From NCBI RefSeq assembly GCF_001280085.1, contig NZ_LGED01000221.1, positions 62,001 to 126,000 of the forward strand: 64,000 nucleotides of DNA. The letters run 5' to 3'. The DNA comes from Saccharothrix sp. NRRL B-16348. GTDB taxonomy: Bacteria > Actinomycetota > Actinomycetes > Mycobacteriales > Pseudonocardiaceae. Both the position numbers and the translations under genes were made by a program. The notes beneath the pieces were generated by a model. It saw only the letters and a program-made list of their open reading frames with translations. It was not told where the DNA came from and did not search any database. This document shows positions 15,861 through 23,808 of the stretch, piece after piece. Each line of letters opens with the position of its first letter. The stretch's first letter is position 1.

Positions 15861-18800
15861 TCACCCTCTCCTCGGCTTGGTGATGCGCACGACCAGGCTG
15901 GTCTGCGATGGGTTGTGCCCGCCGTCGCCGAGGTAGCGCACGACGAGGGTGTGGTCACCGACGCTCAGGCCGCTGGTGTCGAGCGACACCGTGGCGGTCC
16001 CGTTGGTCAAGGTCGCTGATGCCAGGGGCACGGACGACTCCAGGATTCGGATCTCGCCGGTCGGCGTCGTGCCGCCGGACGTGCTGCCGACCTTCACGGT
16101 CAGCGGGAGGACGGTGCCCTGCTCGACCCTCGGCTTGGACGGCGTCACCGTCGTCGTGGTCGACTTCAGCTGCGCCTGCTTCGCGGGCACCACGACCGTT
16201 CCGGGCTCCTCGACGTTGCCCAGCCGGTCGACCGCGCGGAACTGCACGGCGGTCTCGGCGTTGCCGACCACGACCGGGGCCGCGTACGGCTGCCAGTCGG
16301 CCGTGCCGACCCGGGTCTCGATCCGGTCGACCCCGACTCCGGAGTCCGCGGCGCGGACGGCGACGGTGCGCGCGGCGCCGTCCACCGTGGCGTTGGAGAC
16401 CGGCGCGACGCTGTCGATGCCGAACGTGACGGGACGGATCACGCCGACGTTGCCCGCCGCGTCCACGGCGCGTACTTCCACGGTGTGCTGACCGTCGCCG
16501 CTCACCTGCACCTCGGCGTCGGGGCTCGACCACCACGCGCCGCCGTCGACGCGGAACTCGATCCGGTCGAGCCGCCGGTCGTCGGTGGCGGTCGCCGACA
16601 CGGTGACCGGGTCGCCGTACCAGCCGTTGACGGTCCTGCCCTGCACGGTCACGTCGCCGACGACCGGTGCGACGGCGTCGGTGGTGCGCAGCCGCAGGAA
16701 CGTGATCGACTGCGCGGGGAAGTCGTAGCCGAAGTCGTTCGACAGCCCGCTGAGCTGCCGGGTCGTGGGCACGACCTTGGTCGGGTCGGCCTTGGTGTTG
16801 GTGTCGCCGGGCGCGCCGGTCATCTGGGTGACCTCGCCGTCGGGCAGCACGCCCGCGTCGGCGACCTTGACCCGCGTGCGGACGGTCTCGTCCGAGGTGT
16901 TGACCACCTTGGCCACGATGTCGCCGCTGGCCTTGTCCCGGGTGACGACCTGGAACAGCTTCTCGTCCGCGCCGGACTCGTAGGTCATCTGCAGCTCGCC
17001 GTTGAGGTACAGCGAGATGGTGTTGCCCGCGACGACGACCTTCACGCGGTAGGTCGCGCCGGTGTCCACGCTGTGGCCCTCGACCGACTTGACCTCGACC
17101 GCGCTGCCGCCCGAGGCCTTCTGCAGCACCGACCGGGTGTTGTTCCAGCCGCCGAGGTTCCACCAGTAGAAGTCGTTGGTGGCCTTGGCGCCGAACCCGA
17201 CGAGGAAGCCCTCGGCGCCGGAGAGCTTCTTGGCGTCGAGTTCGAGGGTGTAGTTCGTCCAGTTCTTCGCGTACGCCTCGTCGATGATGCTGCGGGCGTC
17301 GGTGGTCGTGGCGGACGACTGGACGTACTCGCCGTTGGCGACGCCCCAAGTGCCTGCGGTCGGGTTCCACTGGTCGCCGTTGGTGAAGTCGTCGGAGAAC
17401 AGCGTCTCACCGTTGGCGTTGGAAGTGACCTTGACGTTGTCGTAGGCGGCGGCGGTGTTCCAGGTGGACAGGAAGATGCCGCCGTTGACGACCGACTGGT
17501 TGACGGAGCCGTTGAAGGTGCTCGGCACGACCTCGTCACCGACGTTGTTGCCGAACATCTTCTGCACCTCCCAGTTGGGGGTGTTCCACGACTCGTCGTT
17601 GTCGAACCAGATGGCGTCCGGGTTCCACTGCACGTACGACTCGTTGGACAGCAGCGGCGCGTAGGACGCCAGCCGCACCACGTCGGCGTTGCGCTGCAGA
17701 CCCGTCATGTACGACGCCTCGACCAGGGCGTTGCGGAACGTGTTGCCGCGCGAGGCGTACTCGCCCAGGAACACCTTGGGGCCGTTGCGGTCGTAGCTGT
17801 CGTAGCGGTGGTTGTTCAGCAGGAACCAGTCGGGGTCGTTGTAGTAGTGCTCGTCGACCATGTCGACGTTCTGGCGGCGGTTGTAGTCCCACAGGGTCTC
17901 GAACCGCGCGCCCGCGTCGTCCGGCCCGGAGTTGGAGATGATGGTGATCTCCGGGTGGCGCGCCTCGATGGCGTCCCGGAACGCCGGGAAGTTCGCCTCG
18001 AAGGTCGTGGTGTTCTCCTCGTTGCCCAGGCCGATCATCTCCAGCCCGAACGGCTCCGGGTGGCCGAGCGCGGCCCGCTTGGCGCCCCACTCGGTGGTGA
18101 CGTCGCCGTTGGCGAACTCGATGAGGTCGAGGGTGTCGTCGACCCAGCGGGCGATCACCGCCGGGTCCTTCATCTCGGGGATGGTGCTGCCGCAGCCGTT
18201 GGCGCCCACGGACACCACGGGCAGCGGTTCGGCGCCGAGGTCTTCCGCGAACTTGAAGTACTCGAGGTAGCCGATGCCGTAGGTCTGGTTGTAGCCCCAG
18301 AAGTTCCAGTTGGTCGGGCGCTCCTCGACCGCGCCGATCGTCTCCTTCCACTGGTAGGTGCGGCGACGGTCGGTGAAGCCGCTCTCCTCGTAGGTGCGGA
18401 ACGTGCCGACGTTGGTGACGCAGCCGCCGGGGAAGCGCAGGAACGTCGGCTTCATCGCGGCGATCTTCTCGGCCAGGTCCTTGCGGAGCACCGACTTGCC
18501 GTTCACCGGGCCGACCCAGCGGTCCTGCGGCATGAGCGAGATCATGTCGAGGCCGACGGTCGAGGCCGCGCCCGCGGTGACGACGAGGCGTGCGGCGTCG
18601 GTCGTGGCGGCGCCGGTGAGCGTCACCGGGTACTGCTTCCAGGTGTCCGAGCCGTCCACGGCCACGGCGCCCTCGGCGTAGGTGACGGCGCCGTCCGCGC
18701 TGACCAGGCGGATGGCCAGGTCCTGGGCGGTCGTGGTGCGCGCCCACACCGAGGCGTCGTACGTCGCGCCCGCCTTGACCGCGAAGCCGCGGTTGTAGCC

Positions 18801-20210
18801 GAGGTTGCGCAGGCCGTCGCCGGGACCGTCGGCGACCAGCCGGAAGTGGTTGCGGTTCATGGTGTTGAGCCGGGTGTCGTCGTCGACGACGAGCGCTTGC
18901 GGAGCCGTGCCGCCGCCGTTGACGACCTCCCAGCCGGTCATGCCGGTGAAGCTCTCGTTGTCCGAGGAGTTGAACTCGAACGACCGGTTGCGCACCAGCT
19001 CGGCGTAGAGGCCGCCGTCCGCGGCGTAGTTGATGTCCTCGTAGAAGATGCCGAACATCGTGTCGCTGATCTGCGCGGCGGCCGCGTCGCCGTCGATGGC
19101 CAGCTCGGCGTCGGACGTGCTGACCTGGGAGAGCTTGAAGCGGACCGCGGCGGCCTTGTCGCCGAGCACCAGCGGGCCCGTGCCGCCCGCGTAGCCGGTG
19201 CCGTCGGCGTCACGCAGGAAGAGCTCGCCGCCCGCGGCGTCGGTCAGCCGCACGGGCGAGGCCGCGCCGCCGGTCTGGCCGAGCGCGAGGCGGCCGTCCG
19301 TGACGACGACCGGGCGGTCGCCCTCGGCGGTGCGCAGGTGGACCGTGCCGTCGGCCTGGGCGGCCGCGGTGAAGACCAGGGTGGACAGCGGCGGCTCGGG
19401 CGAGAGCGCCAGTCCGGCCTCGGTCTCGACCAGGTGGCCGCCCGTGGCGCCCTTGATCGAGAACGTGCCGGCGGGCTGGATGTCCCGGCCCGCGGCCGCG
19501 GTGACCCGGAAGTCGTCGAACGCGGCGTCGAGCGCCGTGCCGTCGAGCGCGCCGAACGCGTAGAGGCCGACCTGGGTCGTCCGGAACGCGGCGGTGACCG
19601 CCGAGGCGTCCACCCACGCTCCGGAGGCGTCCTTGTACCGGGTGGTGATGGTGTCCCCGACCCGCTGGAGCTGCAGCGCCTCGCCGGTCGAGCCCGGCCG
19701 GTCGACGAACCGCTCGGCGCGGAACGCCGCCGCGGTCTCGACGTCGTTCTCGATCGCGATCCCGGACGGGGCCAGGGTGCCCACGAAGGTCAGGCCCGAG
19801 CGGACGTAGTTGTCCATGTCCTGCCAGGCGATCAGCCCGGCGCCCTGGTAGGTCTTGGCGACCTGGGCGCGCACGGTCACCTCGGCGGTGAAGTCGCCCG
19901 CCGGGATGTCGACCATGAACACGTTACGCGCCGTGTTGACCGCCTGGTAGGTGTCACCGGTCTGGCCGGTGACCCGCAGGGATCCGTCGCGGAGGGTCCA
20001 GGCGTTCGGGTCCTCGTTGACGATCCCCCACTCCGGCCGGAGCGTGGTCGAGGCGAAGTCGTCCGTCCAGGTCTCTCCTTCGACGGCCCCCGCGCTGGGG
20101 GCGGTCACCGCGGAGAGCGCGACACCGAGGGTGACCGGCAGAGCCGCGGCCACCAGGGCACTGATCCACCGTCGGCCCGGTCTGCCGACCGACCGCTGCG
20201 CTGTCGTCAT
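15861..20210 (-). CDS. Large secreted GH51 alpha-L-arabinofuranosidase, multi-domain
   Basis: A 1,449-residue exported enzyme. A signal peptide (about 1-42) is followed by a laminin-G-like sugar-binding domain (about 45-235). The GH51 catalytic region (about 375-930) has Glu731 in GLGNEEN as acid/base and Glu817 in VFLGEYAS as nucleophile. A second concanavalin-like module (about 930-1080) is inserted before the GH51 C-terminal beta domain, which resumes at about 1085. Ig-like/OmpL47 and Big_3 modules follow to the end. It is the first gene of an operon with the GH43-like gene. LacI-type palindromes at 20249-20284 lie directly upstream, so it is probably induced by arabinose-containing glycans. 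Confidence 0.87.
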   Translation of the reverse strand: MTTAQRSVGRPGRRWISALVAAALPVTLGVALSAVTAPSAGAVEGETWTDDFASTTLRPEWGIVNEDPNAWTLRDGSLRVTGQTGDTYQAVNTARNVFMVDIPAGDFTAEVTVRAQVAKTYQGAGLIAWQDMDNYVRSGLTFVGTLAPSGIAIENDVETAAAFRAERFVDRPGSTGEALQLQRVGDTITTRYKDASGAWVDASAVTAAFRTTQVGLYAFGALDGTALDAAFDDFRVTAAAGRDIQPAGTFSIKGATGGHLVETEAGLALSPEPPLSTLVFTAAAQADGTVHLRTAEGDRPVVVTDGRLALGQTGGAASPVRLTDAAGGELFLRDADGTGYAGGTGPLVLGDKAAAVRFKLSQVSTSDAELAIDGDAAAAQISDTMFGIFYEDINYAADGGLYAELVRNRSFEFNSSDNESFTGMTGWEVVNGGGTAPQALVVDDDTRLNTMNRNHFRLVADGPGDGLRNLGYNRGFAVKAGATYDASVWARTTTAQDLAIRLVSADGAVTYAEGAVAVDGSDTWKQYPVTLTGAATTDAARLVVTAGAASTVGLDMISLMPQDRWVGPVNGKSVLRKDLAEKIAAMKPTFLRFPGGCVTNVGTFRTYEESGFTDRRRTYQWKETIGAVEERPTNWNFWGYNQTYGIGYLEYFKFAEDLGAEPLPVVSVGANGCGSTIPEMKDPAVIARWVDDTLDLIEFANGDVTTEWGAKRAALGHPEPFGLEMIGLGNEENTTTFEANFPAFRDAIEARHPEITIISNSGPDDAGARFETLWDYNRRQNVDMVDEHYYNDPDWFLLNNHRYDSYDRNGPKVFLGEYASRGNTFRNALVEASYMTGLQRNADVVRLASYAPLLSNESYVQWNPDAIWFDNDESWNTPNWEVQKMFGNNVGDEVVPSTFNGSVNQSVVNGGIFLSTWNTAAAYDNVKVTSNANGETLFSDDFTNGDQWNPTAGTWGVANGEYVQSSATTTDARSIIDEAYAKNWTNYTLELDAKKLSGAEGFLVGFGAKATNDFYWWNLGGWNNTRSVLQKASGGSAVEVKSVEGHSVDTGATYRVKVVVAGNTISLYLNGELQMTYESGADEKLFQVVTRDKASGDIVAKVVNTSDETVRTRVKVADAGVLPDGEVTQMTGAPGDTNTKADPTKVVPTTRQLSGLSNDFGYDFPAQSITFLRLRTTDAVAPVVGDVTVQGRTVNGWYGDPVTVSATATDDRRLDRIEFRVDGGAWWSSPDAEVQVSGDGQHTVEVRAVDAAGNVGVIRPVTFGIDSVAPVSNATVDGAARTVAVRAADSGVGVDRIETRVGTADWQPYAAPVVVGNAETAVQFRAVDRLGNVEEPGTVVVPAKQAQLKSTTTTVTPSKPRVEQGTVLPLTVKVGSTSGGTTPTGEIRILESSVPLASATLTNGTATVSLDTSGLSVGDHTLVVRYLGDGGHNPSQTSLVVRITKPRRG

Positions 20211-20248
20211 GAGGAGGGCTCCACTCTGAGTTCCACCGCCGTAGGAAA

Positions 20249-20262
20249 TGCCAGCGTTACCA
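20249..20262. promoter_or_regulatory. Degenerate LacI-type operator
   Basis: TGCCAGCGTTACCA matches the palindrome TGTTAGCGTTAACA at 11 of 14 positions and is centred 22 bp from the better copy at 20271. Confidence 0.45.
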
Positions 20263-20270
20263 CCGGGGAG

Positions 20271-20284
20271 TGTGAGCGTTAACA
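20271..20284. promoter_or_regulatory. LacI-type operator upstream of GH51
   Basis: TGTGAGCGTTAACA differs at one position from the reverse complement of the perfect operator found upstream of the GH62 gene. It lies about 60-75 bases before the GH51 start. Confidence 0.65.
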
Positions 20285-20435
20285 GACCTGATCGTCAAGG
20301 GAGGTTCACAACGGTGAACCCGGCGCCGATGTGCGAGGTCAGGCGCGGTGCGCAAGGCGGCGAGCACCGCCGCCCGCCGGCAACCTGCCTCATGCTTCCC
20401 CAGTCGCCGACACGCGAAGTTTCCCCACTACTGGC

Positions 20436-20449
20436 TGTTATCGCTAACA
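20436..20449. promoter_or_regulatory. LacI-type operator of the GH127 promoter
   Basis: TGTTATCGCTAACA has perfect TGTTA/TAACA arms around four bases, the same arms as the site in front of the GH62 gene 25 kb away. Confidence 0.7.
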
Positions 20450-20571
20450 TTTTCTGCGATCGAAGTCTTGCTGTGCGTGGTGACCGGGGTTACGGTTCGG
20501 GCCGCCGCTCCTCCGCCCGAAACCCGGCCGGGCCTGGGAGCACGTTGACCAAGCTCGCAAGGAGGCGATGC

Positions 20572-20667
20572 ATGGCTGTGCGCGCATCTCGTGGCCGGGT
20601 AGAGGCCGTCGAGCGGAACCGCCCGATCCGCCGAACCGGCGCGAGACGGCTGTCGACCGTCAAGTAG
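20572..20667 (+). CDS. Small Arg-rich ORF in the GH127 leader (uncertain)
   Basis: A 31-codon frame starts at an ATG six bases after AAGGAGG, a stronger ribosome-binding site than most genes here have. The peptide is basic (nine Arg or more) with no recognisable motif. It lies between the LacI-type operator and the GH127 start on the same strand. It could be a leader peptide, a remnant of a lost gene, or chance. Confidence 0.3.
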   Translation: MAVRASRGRVEAVERNRPIRRTGARRLSTVK

Positions 20668-20834
20668 TCCTTCCCACCGAGCCCGCCCTTTCACGTCCCG
20701 GCGGCCGGTGTGCGACGTCCTCCTGGTCGCCGTGCCGCTCGCCGCGATCGTCGCCGCGCCCGCCGTCATCGGCCCCTGGTCGGCGGCACGGCTCCGCACG
20801 TCGATCAACCTCTCTCACCGCACTGGAGTGCCTA

Positions 20835-23573
20835 GTGTCCCCTTCGCTGAGCCGACGAGCTCTGTTGCAGGCAGCGGGTGCGACCGCCGTCGCGTCCGCC
20901 CTCCCCGCCGCGGTCGGCGCCGGCACGGCCTCGGCCGCCGTGGTGCCGCCCGTGCGCGGTGACCTCGGTGTCTCGGCCCGCGCGTTCGACCTCGGCCAGG
21001 TGCGCCTGACCGCGAGCCGCTGGCTGGACAACCAGAACCGCACGGTGAGCTACCTGCGGTTCGTCGACGTCGAACGGCTGCTCTACAACTTCCGCGCCAA
21101 CCACCGCCTGTCCACGCAGGGTGCGGCGGCGCTGGGCGGCTGGGAGGCGCCGGACTTCGAGTTCCGCACGCACAGCCAGGGGCACTTCCTGACCGCGTGG
21201 TCGCAGGCGTGGGCCGTGCTGGGCGACACCGTCTGCCGCGACAAGGCCGAGCACATGGTGGCCGAGCTGGCGAAGTGCCAGGCGAACAACGCGGCGGCCG
21301 GGTTCAACGCCGGCTACCTGTCGGGGTTCCCGGAGTCCGACTTCACCTCGGTGGAGCAGGGCACGCGCAAGGGCGTGCCGTACTACTGCCTGCACAAGAC
21401 CCTGGCCGGTCTGCTGGACGTGTGGCGCCACATCGGCAGCACGCAGGCGCGTGACGTCCTGCTGCGGTTCGCCGGCTGGGTGGACTGGCGCACGGCGCGG
21501 TTGTCCTACAGCCAGATGCAGGTCACGCTGCGCACCGAGTTCGGTGGCATGAACGAGGTCCTGGCCGACCTGTACCAGCAGACCGGCGACGCGCGCTGGC
21601 TGACCGTGGCGCAGCGGTTCGACCACGCGGCCGTGTTCGACCCGTTGGCCGCCAACCAGGACCGGCTCGACGGCCTGCACGCCAACACCCAGGTGCCCAA
21701 GTGGGTCGGCGCGGCGCGCGAGTACAAGGCCACCGGCACCACCCGCTACCGCGACATCGCCACCAACGCGTGGAACATCACGGTCGCCGCGCACACGTAC
21801 GTCATCGGCGGCAACAGCCAGGCCGAGCACTTCCGCGCGCCCAACGCCATCGCCCAGTACCTGCGGCCCGACACGGCGGAGGCGTGCAACACCTACAACA
21901 TGCTCAAGCTGACCCGTGAGCTGTGGCAGCTGCAACCGGACAACGTCGCGTACTTCGACTACTACGAGCAGGCGCTGCTCAACCACCTCATCGGCCAGCA
22001 GGACCCCGCCTCCGCCCACGGGCACGTCTGCTACTTCACCGCGCTCAACCCGGGCGGGCGCCGCGGCCAGGCCGGGCCGGTGGTCGGCGGCGGCAGCTTC
22101 AGCACCGACTACGGCACGTTCTGGTGCTGCCAGGGCACCGGCGTCGAGACCAACACCAAGCTGATGGACTCGATCTACTTCCACAACGGCACCACGCTGA
22201 CGGTGAACCTGTTCATGCCGTCGGTGCTGAACTGGTCGCAGCGCGGCATCACGGTCACCCAGGCGACCAGCTACCCCGCGAGCGACACCACGACCCTCAC
22301 CGTCACCGGCAACGCGGCCGGTTCGTGGACCATGCGCGTCCGCATCCCGTCCTGGACCGCCGGTGCGACCGTCAGCGTCAACGGCGTCGCTCAGAACGTC
22401 ACCACCACGCCCGGCAGCTACGCGTCCCTGACCCGGTCGTGGACGTCCGGCGACACCGTCACCGTCCGCCTGCCGATGCGGGTCGTCCTGCGTGCGGCCA
22501 ACGACGACCCCGGCGTCTCCGCGATCACCTACGGCCCGGTCGTGCTGTCGGGCAACTACGGCAGCACGTCGTTCACCGCCCTGCCCACGCTCGACGCCTC
22601 GTCGATCACCCGCACCAGCACCACCGCGCTGGCCTTCACGGCGGTCGCCGACGGCTCCAGGGTGAACCTCGGGCCGTTCTACGACGCCCACGGCCACAAC
22701 TACACCGTCTACTGGCGCGCTCCCGGCCAAGGCGGCACGACCACCGCCGGCTACCGGCTGGTCAACGCCTCCAGCGGCCTCGTCCTCGGTGTGCAGGACA
22801 TGTCCACGGCGGACGGCGCTTCCGCGTTGCAGTGGAACGACACCGGCACCCCGGACCACAACTGGGCGCTGGTCGTCGACGGCTCGGCGGTGCGGTTCCG
22901 CAACGGCAACAGCGGCAAGGTGCTCGGCGTGCAGGACATGTCGACCGCCGACAACGCCCGCGTGCTCCAGTGGGCCGACACCGGCACCGCGGACCACCGC
23001 TGGACGGTCCTGGACAACGGCGACGGCACCCACCGCATCCGCAACGCCAACAGCGCCAAGCTGCTGGGCATCCTCAACGGCTCCACGGCCGCGGGCGCGG
23101 TGGCCGTCCAGGACCCGGACAACGGCAGCCCGGACAACCGCTGGCGCTTCGTCCCCAACGGCGCGCGGCGCATCCAGAACCTCAACAGCGGTCTCGTGCT
23201 CGGCGTGCGGGACATGTCCACCGCCGACGGCGGCCTGGTCGTGCAGTGGGGCGACAGCGGCACCGCCGACCACCTCTGGACCGCCGTCCCGGACACCGGC
23301 GGGTACCTCAAGCTGCGCAACTCGCACAGCGGCAAGCTCCTCGGCGTCGAGAACGCCGCGACCGCCAACGGCTCCCGCGTGCTCCAGTGGGCCGACAACG
23401 GCACGAACGACCACCTCTGGCGGCTCCGCTACGGCGCGAACGGCTACTTCCGCATCCAGTGCGCCAACGGCGGTCGCGTCCTCGGCGTCACCGGCGCCTC
23501 GTCCACCCCCGGTGCGCAGATCGTCATCTGGGACGACAACGGCACCAACGACCACCTCTGGCGCTTCATCTAG
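20835..23573 (+). CDS. Tat-exported GH127-like beta-L-arabinofuranosidase with ricin-type lectin domains
   Basis: A 912-residue protein with a twin-arginine signal (SRRALLQAAG, then an Ala-rich core to about 35). Residues about 45-620 match the DUF1680/GH127 (alpha/alpha)6 barrel. The zinc-thiolate site of the family is visible: Glu331 in GGNSQAEHF, Glu349-x-Cys351 in AEACNTYN, and Cys431-Cys432 in FWCCQGTG, where the first Cys is the expected nucleophile. Residues about 637-912 hold six ricin-type lectin repeats (LGVQDMSTAD..LQW pattern). I chose the GTG at 20835 because GGAG lies six bases before it. The probable substrate is beta-linked arabinofuranose in plant glycoproteins or arabinan. 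A LacI-type operator lies upstream. Confidence 0.87.
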   Translation: MSPSLSRRALLQAAGATAVASALPAAVGAGTASAAVVPPVRGDLGVSARAFDLGQVRLTASRWLDNQNRTVSYLRFVDVERLLYNFRANHRLSTQGAAALGGWEAPDFEFRTHSQGHFLTAWSQAWAVLGDTVCRDKAEHMVAELAKCQANNAAAGFNAGYLSGFPESDFTSVEQGTRKGVPYYCLHKTLAGLLDVWRHIGSTQARDVLLRFAGWVDWRTARLSYSQMQVTLRTEFGGMNEVLADLYQQTGDARWLTVAQRFDHAAVFDPLAANQDRLDGLHANTQVPKWVGAAREYKATGTTRYRDIATNAWNITVAAHTYVIGGNSQAEHFRAPNAIAQYLRPDTAEACNTYNMLKLTRELWQLQPDNVAYFDYYEQALLNHLIGQQDPASAHGHVCYFTALNPGGRRGQAGPVVGGGSFSTDYGTFWCCQGTGVETNTKLMDSIYFHNGTTLTVNLFMPSVLNWSQRGITVTQATSYPASDTTTLTVTGNAAGSWTMRVRIPSWTAGATVSVNGVAQNVTTTPGSYASLTRSWTSGDTVTVRLPMRVVLRAANDDPGVSAITYGPVVLSGNYGSTSFTALPTLDASSITRTSTTALAFTAVADGSRVNLGPFYDAHGHNYTVYWRAPGQGGTTTAGYRLVNASSGLVLGVQDMSTADGASALQWNDTGTPDHNWALVVDGSAVRFRNGNSGKVLGVQDMSTADNARVLQWADTGTADHRWTVLDNGDGTHRIRNANSAKLLGILNGSTAAGAVAVQDPDNGSPDNRWRFVPNGARRIQNLNSGLVLGVRDMSTADGGLVVQWGDSGTADHLWTAVPDTGGYLKLRNSHSGKLLGVENAATANGSRVLQWADNGTNDHLWRLRYGANGYFRIQCANGGRVLGVTGASSTPGAQIVIWDDNGTNDHLWRFI

Positions 23574-23585
23574 CCACAACCCTCG

Positions 23586-23618
23586 ACTGGTCGGGTGCCG
23601 ATCCGGCACCCGACCAGT
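23586..23618 (+). terminator. Strong terminator hairpin after GH127
   Basis: Perfect 15-bp arms (ACTGGTCGGGTGCCG / CGGCACCCGACCAGT) around a three-base loop, 12 bases after the GH127 stop. There is no U-tract, as is common in actinobacteria. Confidence 0.8.
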
Positions 23619-23647
23619 GGACATCAGGTGTCCGGCGTGATGTCCAC
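23617..23647 (+). terminator. Second hairpin in tandem
   Basis: Perfect 10-bp arms GTGGACATCA / TGATGTCCAC with an 11-base loop directly abut the first terminator. It may be a back-up terminator or an operator for the downstream toxin gene. Confidence 0.5.
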
Positions 23648-23808
23648 CCACGACCGGCCGAAAGGTTCGGGACCGTCCGTCACCGCTGACCGTGCGCTCA
23701 GTCCTTCGCCCGTGCGGACCGCGGCCGCCGCCCCTTCGCCTGCCCGTCCGGTCAGGGGCACGGGACGTCCCGCGCGCGATCCTGGGCTGGGCGAACGAGG
23801 GAGGGGGC

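Larger units (their letters stand above)
20211..20834. other. Divergent regulatory region between the GH51 and GH127 genes
   Basis: This is 624 bases without a confirmed gene. It holds three LacI-type palindromes, two near the GH51 start and one at 20436-20449. The last is followed by about 385 bases before the GH127 start, including a small reading frame behind a strong AAGGAGG. The stretch around 20425-20470 is clearly lower in GC than its surroundings and is probably the GH127 promoter. Confidence 0.6.

Noticed and set aside
20568..20834. N-terminal extension of the GH127 protein
   Set aside because: The extension is Pro/Arg-rich, would bury the twin-arginine signal, and GTG 20835 has its own GGAG.
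23692..23808. Upstream extension of the toxin gene
   Set aside because: The frame is open to 23692, but the residues are Pro/Arg-rich and only GTG 23809 has a good ribosome-binding site.
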